Shown piece after piece: positions 1 through 6,608 of a stretch of DNA of 6,865 nt. The notes under the pieces are model-generated. The model saw only the letters and a list, made by a program, of their open reading frames with translations, did not search any database and was not told the origin of the DNA. The DNA is taken from assembly GCA_027074135.1 (NCBI GenBank), contig JALTDM010000234.1:1-6865 (forward strand). Reading direction: 5' to 3'. Every line of letters begins with the position of its first letter. The first letter of the stretch is position 1. The DNA comes from Bacteroidales bacterium (GTDB taxonomy: Bacteria > Bacteroidota > Bacteroidia > Bacteroidales > JALTDM01). The position numbers and the translations under genes are program-made.

Positions 1-27
1 TAATTTATGTGACTAAAAATTAAAACT

Positions 28-2361
28 ATGAAAGAACAAATTTTAAAATATAGAACGGTAATTTTAACTGTGATACTGATTATTACTGCAGTACTAAGTT
101 ACTTTATCAAGGACATAAAAATAGATGCAGATTTTTTGAATTACTTGCCAAAAGAAGACAAAGCAGCCATTTTGTTTAAGGAAGTAGGCAAAGAATTCGG
201 AGGTACTTATACCGGTGTAATTGCTCTTAAATCCGACAATGTTTTCAGTACCCAAACACTACAAGATGTTCAAGCTATAACGGATACGCTGGAAAACTAC
301 CCGGGAATTTCAAGTGTGGTGAGCCTGACAAATGTAATAGACATAAAAAACGACGGAGGCTTGGTAACCATAGACAATCTAATGGACGAAATACCTAAGA
401 GCAAAGAAGAGCTTGACACACTCAAAAATTATGTTCTCGGCAAAGATATGTATAATGGTATTTTGGTTTCGCCTGATGCAAAGATGATAATTATAGCAGT
501 AAAGTTTCAGGAAGATATAACTGAAAGGATTGATACAAGTCTCTCAACCGATTCATTGCAAAAATATTATGCCGAATATTATCCGTCACCCGTTTACCAC
601 ACAGTAATAAAAAACGATACAGCTTACATTACCGTTGACAAGATGGAAATTGTAAAAGGCATAAAATCAGTAATTTCAACTATAAAGCCAAAAGAAAAAG
701 TACTCTACGGCGGACTACCGTTTATGACCAAAGATGTAAGCGATGTAATAGTACACGATGTGATAACATTGGGACCCATTGCCTTTCTGGTAATTTTGCT
801 TATTCTTGTTTTAAGTTTCAAAAAATTCAACGACAGCATATTGCCTCTTATAAATGTTGTTATTGCCATTTTGTGGACAATAGGCATAATGGCATTACTC
901 GGCTATAAACTCACAATGGTTTCCAGCACCATACCGGTAGTTTTACTGGCAGTTGGCAGTGCCTATACCATTCACGTTATCAACCACATAAATAACGCAC
1001 AAGGTAGCAATATTAAAGAAAAAATAAGAAACTCACTCGGACACGTTGCCGTTCCGGTATTCTTCGCCTCGGTAACTACAATAGTAGGCTTCATTTCCTT
1101 TATATTCGGATCATACTTGACCATGATAAGCGAGTTTGGTCTGTTTTCTGCTCTCGGTATAGGCTTATCACTAGTCTTTTCATTAGTCTTAACACCAATA
1201 ATTAAATCTTACAGTTCTACTGTCACAAAATCAAAACAAAACCCCAACAAAAAGAAAAACGGCAAATTGCTTACACCATACCTTACTAAACTTGCACACC
1301 AAATCAGCGAAACCCCATATTTTTTCATTTTCTTTTGGTTGGTTATGGTAATAATGTTCATTTTCGGCATATCAAAAATCCAAAGAAATGTTGATTTACT
1401 TACTTATCTGAAAAAAGATAATCCTTCACGACAAGCTGAACTTGAAATAAGAAAAGAAATAGGAGGAACTATTCCCGTGTATGTATTGGTAAAAGGTGAC
1501 ATACTTACTCCCGAAACATTAAAACAAATGGAAGACATAAAAAATTACATGAACAGTCTTCCCTACATTAAAAACAGCCAATCGGTGGCTGACATGATAA
1601 AAGAAATAAACAAAGTAATGGGTGACGGTGACAAAATCCCCGACACTAAAGACAAAATTGACAATCTATGGTTCATGCTCGAAGGCCAAGACATATTGAA
1701 CCAATACATAACACCGGATTATAACAGTGCAGTAGTGCAAGGTATAGTAACATCTTCAGACACCAGAATTATGCACAAAGTGATGGACAATTTAAATTCT
1801 TACCTGCAAAAGAAACATTACACCAATATGCAAGTGACAGGTTTCCCCGTTATTTACACACGGTTGGACGAAAGTTTGCTTGCCAGCCAAAAATACAGTC
1901 TGCTAATAAGTATTATTCTTGTTTTCATCTTGATTTCTTTAATGCTAAAGAGTCTAAAACAAGGTGCAGGTGCCATAATACCCATTATAGTAACCCTTAT
2001 TATTTTGTTCGGTTCAATGGGTATTCTCGGCATTCCGCTTGATGTTGCAACAGTACTTGTCGGCAGTGTTTCAATTGGAATCGGTATTGATTATGCCATA
2101 CACTTTTCAAACTCACTGTCAAAGAACATCAAGCAATACGAATACAAACAAGCTGTATCTGAAACTATGAAAGTTACCGGCAGAAGCATAATAATAAATA
2201 TGCTGTCCGTTATGTTGGGATTTATGGTAATGGTTTTTGCAAAACTTGTTCCGTTGCAATATTTCGGAATTTTGGTTGGCATTACAATGCTGACATCAGC
2301 ACTTTCTACCATTACTATTTTACCTGTATTGAAATTAGTAAATAATAAACCTAAAAAATAA
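28..2361 (+). CDS. RND/MMPL-family inner-membrane transporter
   Basis: This is a 12-helix RND-superfamily exporter of the MMPL/COG1033 type, expected to use the proton gradient to move a hydrophobic substrate out of the inner membrane. Visible layout: TM1 at about residues 9-27, first periplasmic domain 28-244, TM2-TM6 between 245 and 392, a Lys/Asn-rich cytoplasmic linker (393-429), TM7 about 430-451, second periplasmic domain 452-622, TM8-TM12 between 623 and 768. The halves are internal duplicates: GGLPF (228-232) matches GFP (605-607) just before each helix bundle. The TM10 motif GIGIDYAIHF (684-693) carries Asp688, the likely proton-relay residue; the first-half counterpart AVGSAYTIH (308-316) has no acidic residue. 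Length is typical of two-domain family members. The ATG at 28 directly precedes a basic N-terminus and TM1. It is followed after 7 bases by the LolA-like gene. The family is clear; the substrate is not visible. The 27 bases upstream are too short to judge promoter or preceding gene. Confidence 0.93.
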   Translation: MKEQILKYRTVILTVILIITAVLSYFIKDIKIDADFLNYLPKEDKAAILFKEVGKEFGGTYTGVIALKSDNVFSTQTLQDVQAITDTLENYPGISSVVSLTNVIDIKNDGGLVTIDNLMDEIPKSKEELDTLKNYVLGKDMYNGILVSPDAKMIIIAVKFQEDITERIDTSLSTDSLQKYYAEYYPSPVYHTVIKNDTAYITVDKMEIVKGIKSVISTIKPKEKVLYGGLPFMTKDVSDVIVHDVITLGPIAFLVILLILVLSFKKFNDSILPLINVVIAILWTIGIMALLGYKLTMVSSTIPVVLLAVGSAYTIHVINHINNAQGSNIKEKIRNSLGHVAVPVFFASVTTIVGFISFIFGSYLTMISEFGLFSALGIGLSLVFSLVLTPIIKSYSSTVTKSKQNPNKKKNGKLLTPYLTKLAHQISETPYFFIFFWLVMVIMFIFGISKIQRNVDLLTYLKKDNPSRQAELEIRKEIGGTIPVYVLVKGDILTPETLKQMEDIKNYMNSLPYIKNSQSVADMIKEINKVMGDGDKIPDTKDKIDNLWFMLEGQDILNQYITPDYNSAVVQGIVTSSDTRIMHKVMDNLNSYLQKKHYTNMQVTGFPVIYTRLDESLLASQKYSLLISIILVFILISLMLKSLKQGAGAIIPIIVTLIILFGSMGILGIPLDVATVLVGSVSIGIGIDYAIHFSNSLSKNIKQYEYKQAVSETMKVTGRSIIINMLSVMLGFMVMVFAKLVPLQYFGILVGITMLTSALSTITILPVLKLVNNKPKK

Positions 2362-2368
2362 TAAAGCT

Positions 2369-3109
2369 ATGAAAAGGATAACATTAACAATCATTGCGTT
2401 GGTATTGGTAACAGTAACGGCAAACACGGTATTTGCACAAAATGCCGCAGAACTGTTAAAGAAAATGGACAATGTAATTTATGCACCCAAAGACCAAAAA
2501 GTAAAACTCAAAATTATCATCTACGACAAAAACGGAAAACAAAAAATCAGAAAAGCAGACAGTAAACAAATGGGGACAGATTACAGGCTAATGAGGTTTA
2601 CCGAACCCGCATCACAAAGAGGAATAGCATTTTTGTCATTACCCAATGATGTAATGTATGTTTACCTGCCTGCATTCAAAAAAGAAAGAAGAGTAGCAGG
2701 TAAAGTGAAAACCCAAAATTTTGCAGGTACCGATTTCAGCTACGAAGATTTGGAATCAAAACCTTACACCCAAAAGTACGATCCGATTTCAGCTAAAACA
2801 ACATCCGACGGATATGTGCTGGAGGTAAAACCCAAGGATACCAAATCATCGGCTTACAGCAAACTGGTTATTACACTTTTCAAAAACAATTATTATCCCA
2901 AAGAAGTGAAATATTATGACAAAAAAGGTAAATTGTTCAAGATAATGACCAACAAAAAAATTGAAAAGAAAGGTAAATACTGGACTGCAACAGACTTTAT
3001 TATGCAAAACCTTGTAAAAAAGACAAAAACCGAAATGATTTTTGAAAACATAACTTTTGACAACGGATTTACAAAAGACGATTTTACCGTGAGAAAACTT
3101 GTACAGTAG
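2369..3109 (+). CDS. Periplasmic LolA-like (outer membrane lipoprotein-sorting-like) protein
   Basis: A 246-residue exported protein. The N-terminus MKRITLTIIALVLVTVTANTVFAQ is a signal peptide in two stretches (basic start, then hydrophobic core) with likely cleavage after VFA at residue 23; no lipobox cysteine is present, so a soluble periplasmic protein is expected. The body resembles the LolA-like 'outer membrane lipoprotein-sorting protein' family found next to RND transporters: a segment RFTEPASQRGIAFL, then MYVYLPAFKKERRV, then FAGTDFSYEDLE, which are the most recognisable family landmarks, followed by alternating beta-strand/basic segments to the C-terminus. In that family the fold is a half-barrel that binds acyl chains, so a periplasmic shuttle role for the upstream transporter is likely but inferred. 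Only 7 bases separate it from the transporter stop codon, supporting one transcript. It is unlikely to be canonical LolA, because it lacks close resemblance to it and sits in a transporter operon. Confidence 0.87.
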   Translation: MKRITLTIIALVLVTVTANTVFAQNAAELLKKMDNVIYAPKDQKVKLKIIIYDKNGKQKIRKADSKQMGTDYRLMRFTEPASQRGIAFLSLPNDVMYVYLPAFKKERRVAGKVKTQNFAGTDFSYEDLESKPYTQKYDPISAKTTSDGYVLEVKPKDTKSSAYSKLVITLFKNNYYPKEVKYYDKKGKLFKIMTNKKIEKKGKYWTATDFIMQNLVKKTKTEMIFENITFDNGFTKDDFTVRKLVQ

Positions 3110-3140
3110 TTGCTAGTTAATTAAATTAGGTTACATTAGA

Positions 3141-3213
3141 TTCACCCACCTTAGTCCTCCCTCAAGGGAGGAGACAAAACTTCTCCCCTTGAGGGGAGAT
3201 ACAGAGAGGTGAA
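3141..3213. repeat. 73-bp nested inverted-repeat element (REP/MITE-like)
   Basis: Outer ends are TTCACC (3141-3146) and its exact complement GGTGAA (3208-3213). Inside lie two self-complementary hairpins: TCCTCCC-TCAA-GGGAGGA at 3155-3172 and TCTCCCC-TTGA-GGGGAGA at 3182-3199, each with a 7-bp perfect stem. The hairpin arms are also inverted copies of each other (14 of 18 positions), so the RNA or single strand could fold either as two short hairpins or one long one. The G/C-rich arms stand out against AT-rich surroundings. Short intergenic palindromes containing CCCTCAAGGG-like cores are familiar dispersed repeats in Bacteroidota genomes (from memory, not searched). No target-site duplication was recognised. 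It has no following T-run, so it is not a typical intrinsic terminator, but it sits in the operon between the LolA-like gene and the porin-like gene and could affect read-through or mRNA stability. Confidence 0.75.
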
Positions 3214-3246
3214 AAATGAAATGAGATAAAATAAAAAAGTAAACAA

Positions 3247-4701
3247 ATGAAAAAACTTGTAATTCTGACAATTTTACTGGTTTCCGCTTTAATGGGATTT
3301 TCACAAGACGATGATAAATTAAATATAGGCGGGGAACTTTATACAAATAACCGCTTAAGGCTTAATGACACATTGCCGTGGTCGTGGAACGAAAACAGAA
3401 TTGATTTGCAACTTACAAGAAAGGTAAGCGGATTCGGTAAATTTAATGCCGATGTATGGTTCAGGAGTTTTAATTTCAGCGAAAACGATTTGATAAACCC
3501 GTATTACAAATCTAACCTGACACTACCTTTCAGCTATGAAATCAGGGAAGCAAATTTTGAACTTTACGATTTTCTTATAAAAAATCTTGATGTCACTATA
3601 GGTAGACAACGAATAGCCTGGGGTACTGCCGACAATATTAACCCTACCGATAATTTAAACCCTTACGACTTTGCAGATATTTTTGACTTTGGCAGACACT
3701 TGGGAAGTGATGCCATTGATGCTCGCTACTACATTGGTGACGACATGAAAATAGAAGGTGTGTTTATCCCTTATTTCAAACCAGCCAGATTACCATTTGG
3801 TGATTGGTGGCAAGCATTTGAAGAAGATAATACAAACCTGCCCGACACAATGAGAATAACAGAAACACATAACATCATTCCGCCTATCACACTAAATCTT
3901 AAATACAACAATTTTACTTACAATTACTTGCTTCCGGAAAACAAATTTTCGGAAAATCCTGTTTACGGCTTGAAAGTTGCAAAAACATTATTCGGTTTTG
4001 ATTTCTCGGTGAGCTATGTTTACGGTAGAGACGGTTTGCCCCTTCCAAGCGAAAGCAATGTAACTGTTGACTCGTTATCATCTTCACTCGATACAGCATA
4101 TCTTTCAATCGCCACAAAATTAATTTATCCCCGTGAACACATCATAGGTTTTGACTTTGCAGGCGTAATCGGCAATTTCGGAGTAAGAGGCGAACTCGGC
4201 GTTTTCATTCCAGACAAAGAATACAAATTGACAATAAACAGCCCCGACCCGAACCAAATGATAACATTGCCACTGGATTTTAAAGCAGAAGGCATGCCGG
4301 AAGACAGCGTTGTTCTTTCAAGCAAGCCTTATGCAAAATATGTTTTGGGAGTTGATTACACCTTTAACTGGAATGCTTATCTCAATTTCCAATATGTACA
4401 CGGATTTGTGAATGAAAGAGGAAACGGCAACATGAATGATTATTTTGTGTTGCACTTTGAAAAGAAATTTTTTGACGACAAATTGATATTGTCTCCTGCA
4501 GATATTATGGCAGGAGTATATGATTGGACCGATATTCCCAACAATTATGTGTTTGTTTATATGCCTACACTAGGTTTTCAGGCTACCGACAATGCAAAAA
4601 TAGAAGTTGGTGCAAGAATAATTAACGGAAAAGGTAATGGTCTTTTTTCAAAAATACAAGACAAAGACGAATTTGTTATTTCTGCAAAATACAGTTTTTA
4701 A
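3247..4701 (+). CDS. Outer-membrane beta-barrel protein, DUF1302-like
   Basis: A 484-residue exported protein, predicted outer-membrane barrel. The signal peptide spans about residues 1-19 (MKKLVILTILLVSALMGFS, then QDDD). The mature part shows many alternating-residue, aromatic-rich strands and ends in KYSF, the terminal aromatic expected for barrel assembly. The strongest family clue is GRQRIAWGTAD (119-129) followed by NPTDNLNPYD (132-141): GRQ..WG..D....D..NP is the pattern I associate with DUF1302-type and related porin-like proteins found with RND transporters and LolA-like partners. As the third gene of the unit it would supply the outer-membrane end of the pathway. It starts 33 bases after the inverted-repeat element and is followed at once by a terminator. 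The ATG at 3247 is the start that gives an intact signal peptide. Alternative: a generic porin or substrate receptor unrelated to the transporter; barrel nature is surer than family name. Confidence 0.8.
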   Translation: MKKLVILTILLVSALMGFSQDDDKLNIGGELYTNNRLRLNDTLPWSWNENRIDLQLTRKVSGFGKFNADVWFRSFNFSENDLINPYYKSNLTLPFSYEIREANFELYDFLIKNLDVTIGRQRIAWGTADNINPTDNLNPYDFADIFDFGRHLGSDAIDARYYIGDDMKIEGVFIPYFKPARLPFGDWWQAFEEDNTNLPDTMRITETHNIIPPITLNLKYNNFTYNYLLPENKFSENPVYGLKVAKTLFGFDFSVSYVYGRDGLPLPSESNVTVDSLSSSLDTAYLSIATKLIYPREHIIGFDFAGVIGNFGVRGELGVFIPDKEYKLTINSPDPNQMITLPLDFKAEGMPEDSVVLSSKPYAKYVLGVDYTFNWNAYLNFQYVHGFVNERGNGNMNDYFVLHFEKKFFDDKLILSPADIMAGVYDWTDIPNNYVFVYMPTLGFQATDNAKIEVGARIINGKGNGLFSKIQDKDEFVISAKYSF

Positions 4702-4726
4702 AAAAGAGGGCGATCTGCCCTCTTTT
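4702..4726 (+). terminator. Intrinsic terminator of the transporter unit
   Basis: AAAAGAGGGC (4702-4711) pairs perfectly with GCCCTCTTTT (4717-4726) around the five-base loop GATCT, giving a 10-bp stem with a T-run on its 3' side. It begins at the base right after the TAA stop (4699-4701). The A-run on the left mirrors the T-run on the right, so it could also stop transcription coming from the opposite direction, but no minus-strand gene is seen nearby. Confidence 0.88.
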
Positions 4727-4929
4727 AATTTATTTACTAACGAATAATACTCCGTTCTCGCACGATTATATCTGTAGTTAATCAATGAGCTTGAATCAAA
4801 ATAAAATTTGTCATACACAAAAGATTATCATGGCAATATAAAATAGTTTTTCCACAAAAAATTCAAAAAAATTTTGCCAAATAAAAAAATTGAACGAAAT
4901 TGCACATTGCAAATTTGAATTACAAACAA
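4727..4929. other. Gene-free spacer between the two units
   Basis: About 200 AT-rich bases follow the terminator with no supported gene on either strand. A weak Bacteroidota-type promoter can be drawn near its right end: ATTG at 4889-4892, 17 bases, then CAAATTTG at 4910-4917, which matches TAnnTTTG in all but the first base. Transcription would then start around 4924, which would suit a downstream start codon at 4954 better than 4930. The match is imperfect in a region rich in A and T, so it is only a candidate. An inverted repeat TTGCA-CAT-TGCAA (4900-4912) overlaps it. Confidence 0.4.
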
Positions 4930-5484
4930 ATGTTCAATTCCCACAATATTTGCATGCAAATAAGCACCGAAAACAACCTGAAAATAGGAAAAATAACTAA
5001 CATAACAGAAGAGTCAAAAGTCTGTATATTCACCTTGGGACAAAACGGTTTGCTTGTTACAACCATAAACAACCCCGACGGGTATATCTTAAAAGCAAGA
5101 ACCAGTGCAACCTACAACGCACTGGTTGTAAAAGGCAATGTTAATGTGGGAATAGGAACTACAAACCCGCACGGTTATGAACTGGCTGTAAAAGGTTTTG
5201 CCATTGCAGAAGATTTTACAGTACAAGAATATGCAGACTGGCCAGATTTTGTTTTCAATGATAATTATGAAATACTTCCTCTTACGGAATTGGAAACATT
5301 TGTAAAGAAAAACAAACATTTACCCGGCATCCCCACCGAAGAGGATGTGAAAGAAAACGGTGTAAAACTCGGTGAAATAAACAAAAAACTACTTCAAAAA
5401 GTAGAAGAACTTACTCTCTACATCATTCAACAACAAAAAGAAATTGAAGCATTGAAAAAAGAAGTGAAAAAATTGGAAAAGTAA
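4930..5484 (+). CDS. Short tail-fibre/S74-like C-terminal domain protein with coiled coil
   Basis: Counting from the ATG at 4930 this is 184 residues. The N-terminal half is beta-rich (TLGQNGLLVTT about 35-45; VNVGIGTTNPHGYELAVKG 71-89), then YADWPDFVF (101-109), NYEILPLTELE (112-122) and KHLPGIPTEEDV (129-140), closing with a heptad-patterned coiled coil (about 148-184). This arrangement, GIGTTNP.G..L.VKG followed by WPD.VF and HLPGIP, is the common C-terminal block of Bacteroidota tail-fibre-domain proteins, related to trimeric fibre/S74 endosialidase chaperone tails. A trimer is therefore likely. Start choice: an in-frame TGA lies at 4891; TTG 4900, ATG 4930 and ATG 4954 are possible; 4930 is taken as the first ATG, though 4954 is plausible. 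None gives a signal peptide and the usual longer N-terminal part is absent, so this may be a 5'-truncated copy. The lipoprotein gene follows after 21 bases. Confidence 0.75.
   Translation: MFNSHNICMQISTENNLKIGKITNITEESKVCIFTLGQNGLLVTTINNPDGYILKARTSATYNALVVKGNVNVGIGTTNPHGYELAVKGFAIAEDFTVQEYADWPDFVFNDNYEILPLTELETFVKKNKHLPGIPTEEDVKENGVKLGEINKKLLQKVEELTLYIIQQQKEIEALKKEVKKLEK
4947..4962. promoter_or_regulatory. 16-bp perfect palindrome, possible operator
   Basis: TATTTGCATGCAAATA reads the same on both strands with no spacer. Its half-site TGCAAAT recurs at 4908-4914, and TTGCA/TGCAA also form the inverted repeat at 4900-4912. The palindrome is centred on ATG 4954-4956, an in-frame alternative start for the tail-fibre-type gene. 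A regulator site is possible, but if translation begins at 4930 the sequence lies inside the coding region. A palindrome of this length is not strikingly improbable in AT-rich DNA of this size. Confidence 0.25.
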
Positions 5485-5505
5485 TAACCTTAAAACTTTA
5501 ATACA

Positions 5506-5988
5506 GTGAAAAAGACAGTATTATTTATTATGGTAGCTTTTATCGGCATAGCAGCCTGTAAAAAGTATGAGGAAGGTCCGTTTATCAGTTTACGCAGTCC
5601 CGAAAAAAGATTATGCAAAAAATGGTATCTGAAAGAGGTGAGAGATCAAGACAACAACTCATATGATGTAAATGAAAATACTACAGCAACTTTTAACAAA
5701 GATGGTAATGTATATATACATTACTATAATACTCCTTTGCAAAAATACCAAACCGACACAAATCAGTGGCGGTTTATTGACAATAAGAAAAACATTGAAA
5801 TAGCAAGTAAAACTATTCAAGTAAGTGCTGACACTATTGCTGACAGTATAGTGTTTCATTATGAAACTGTTACAGTTTATGATACGATGTTTATCAAAAG
5901 ACTGACTAACAAAGATTTTTGGTTTATCTGGCACTATAATCATTCACCTTCAAAATATTTTAATTATAAATATTCATCAAAAGAATGA
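5506..5988 (+). CDS. Lipocalin-like lipoprotein
   Basis: A 160-residue lipoprotein beginning with GTG at 5506. The GTG start is chosen because it gives a Lys-Lys n-region, a hydrophobic core and the lipobox IAAC with Cys18; the next in-frame ATG (5530) would remove the basic start. After the cysteine comes KKYEEGPFISLRSPEKRL, a run very typical of small Bacteroidota lipoproteins; the acidic pair just after the anchor is loosely like surface-export signals, so surface exposure is possible. The body fits lipocalin-like domains: KKWYLKEV with Trp40 on the first strand, TATFNKDGNVYI (60-71), NQWRFIDNKKNIEIA (86-100) and RLTNKDFWF (132-140), the last two being the best landmarks. The ligand is unknown. 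It follows the tail-fibre-type gene by 21 bases and overlaps the next gene by four bases (ATGA, 5985-5988), so translational coupling with it is expected. Confidence 0.82.
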   Translation: MKKTVLFIMVAFIGIAACKKYEEGPFISLRSPEKRLCKKWYLKEVRDQDNNSYDVNENTTATFNKDGNVYIHYYNTPLQKYQTDTNQWRFIDNKKNIEIASKTIQVSADTIADSIVFHYETVTVYDTMFIKRLTNKDFWFIWHYNHSPSKYFNYKYSSKE

Positions 5989-6602
5989 AAGCATTATTAA
6001 AAATATTTGGTTTAATAATAGTTAGTATTGCTTTTTTCTCCGGTAGTGTAAGAGGTAACGGTAATTGTATAAACACTGTTTCGGGTGATAGTACAATGTC
6101 ATTAAAACAGAATAATTTTATAACATTTAATCCATTACAACTTGCTTACGGGGAGTTTATAGTAGGTATTGAAAAGCCTAAAAGTAATGATGTTTTCAAT
6201 ATTTATAGGTTGGGACTTATCTATTCTTTTGGAGATTTTTACGGACTGCATTTTGAGTGTGGTAGAAAGGTAAAAATCGGACAAAACTTTTATCGCTCAA
6301 TAATTCTTTTAGCAAAATATGAATATAAAAATTATGAATGGGAATTGGATGATTGGAATATTTATGCCAACAATTCTTTAATTTTGAAAGATAACAAATA
6401 TGTTCTTGGTGTAAAAGTTCTTTATAGTATTCCCACTTCTTATGAGCATAAGATTATATCAGATTTTTATTTCGGATTCGGGTTGCGATTGCATTATTAC
6501 CAAAGAGATTTAAACTTTGAAATACCTAATCCTTCAAACACCATTATAGTGCCATCAATACATTTGGGTATAACTTTAATGTATAACTTGAATGAAAGAT
6601 AA
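5985..6602 (+). CDS. Small exported beta-rich protein, probable outer-membrane barrel
   Basis: A 205-residue protein I do not recognise with certainty. Residues 1-24 form a signal peptide (MKALLKIFGLIIVSIAFFSG and a short polar tail); no lipobox is present. The mature part is made of alternating hydrophobic/polar strands rich in Tyr and Phe: ITFNPLQLAYGEFIVGIE (46-63), IYRLGLIYSF (73-82), YGLHFECGRKV (86-96), YVLGVKVLYSIP (139-150), FYFGFGLRLHYY (161-172) and SIHLGITLMYNL (191-202). The opening strand pattern (NPL..... E...GIE) recalls small DUF3575-like barrels, but this is a weak resemblance. The start overlaps the lipoprotein stop as ATGA, pointing to coupled translation and perhaps a lipoprotein-barrel pair. 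A paralogue begins six bases after its stop. It is clearly more AT-rich than the transporter unit: 13 G/C in the 60 bases at 6301-6360 against 29 at 4141-4200 (two chosen samples). Confidence 0.72.
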   Translation: MKALLKIFGLIIVSIAFFSGSVRGNGNCINTVSGDSTMSLKQNNFITFNPLQLAYGEFIVGIEKPKSNDVFNIYRLGLIYSFGDFYGLHFECGRKVKIGQNFYRSIILLAKYEYKNYEWELDDWNIYANNSLILKDNKYVLGVKVLYSIPTSYEHKIISDFYFGFGLRLHYYQRDLNFEIPNPSNTIIVPSIHLGITLMYNLNER

Positions 6603-6608
6603 ATTAAC

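Noticed and set aside
705..887. Antisense open frame within the transporter gene.
   Set aside because: It is fully inside a strongly supported gene on the other strand, short, and has no recognisable product; the same reasoning applies to the antisense frames at 2091-2312, 3914-4117, 4125-4325, 5089-5319 and 5659-5943.
3155..3199. The G/C-rich hairpins as a Rho-independent terminator after the LolA-like gene.
   Set aside because: Neither stem is followed by a T-run on the + strand; the symmetric nested layout fits a repeat element better.
3131..3346. Minus-strand open frame of 71 codons across the inverted-repeat element and the start of the barrel gene.
   Set aside because: It overlaps the signal-peptide region of a well-supported gene and reads through a palindromic non-coding element; the product has no recognisable domain.
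4730..4826. Minus-strand reading without stops through the spacer, with a polar Tyr/Arg-rich translation, considered as a remnant of a gene's C-terminus.
   Set aside because: It has no usable start after a stop near 4826, runs on antisense into the barrel gene through the terminator, and matches no family I can name.
4900..4902. TTG as the start of the tail-fibre-type gene.
   Set aside because: TTG is a rare start and it lies inside an inverted repeat overlapping the candidate promoter; two in-frame ATGs follow closely without loss of the recognisable domain.
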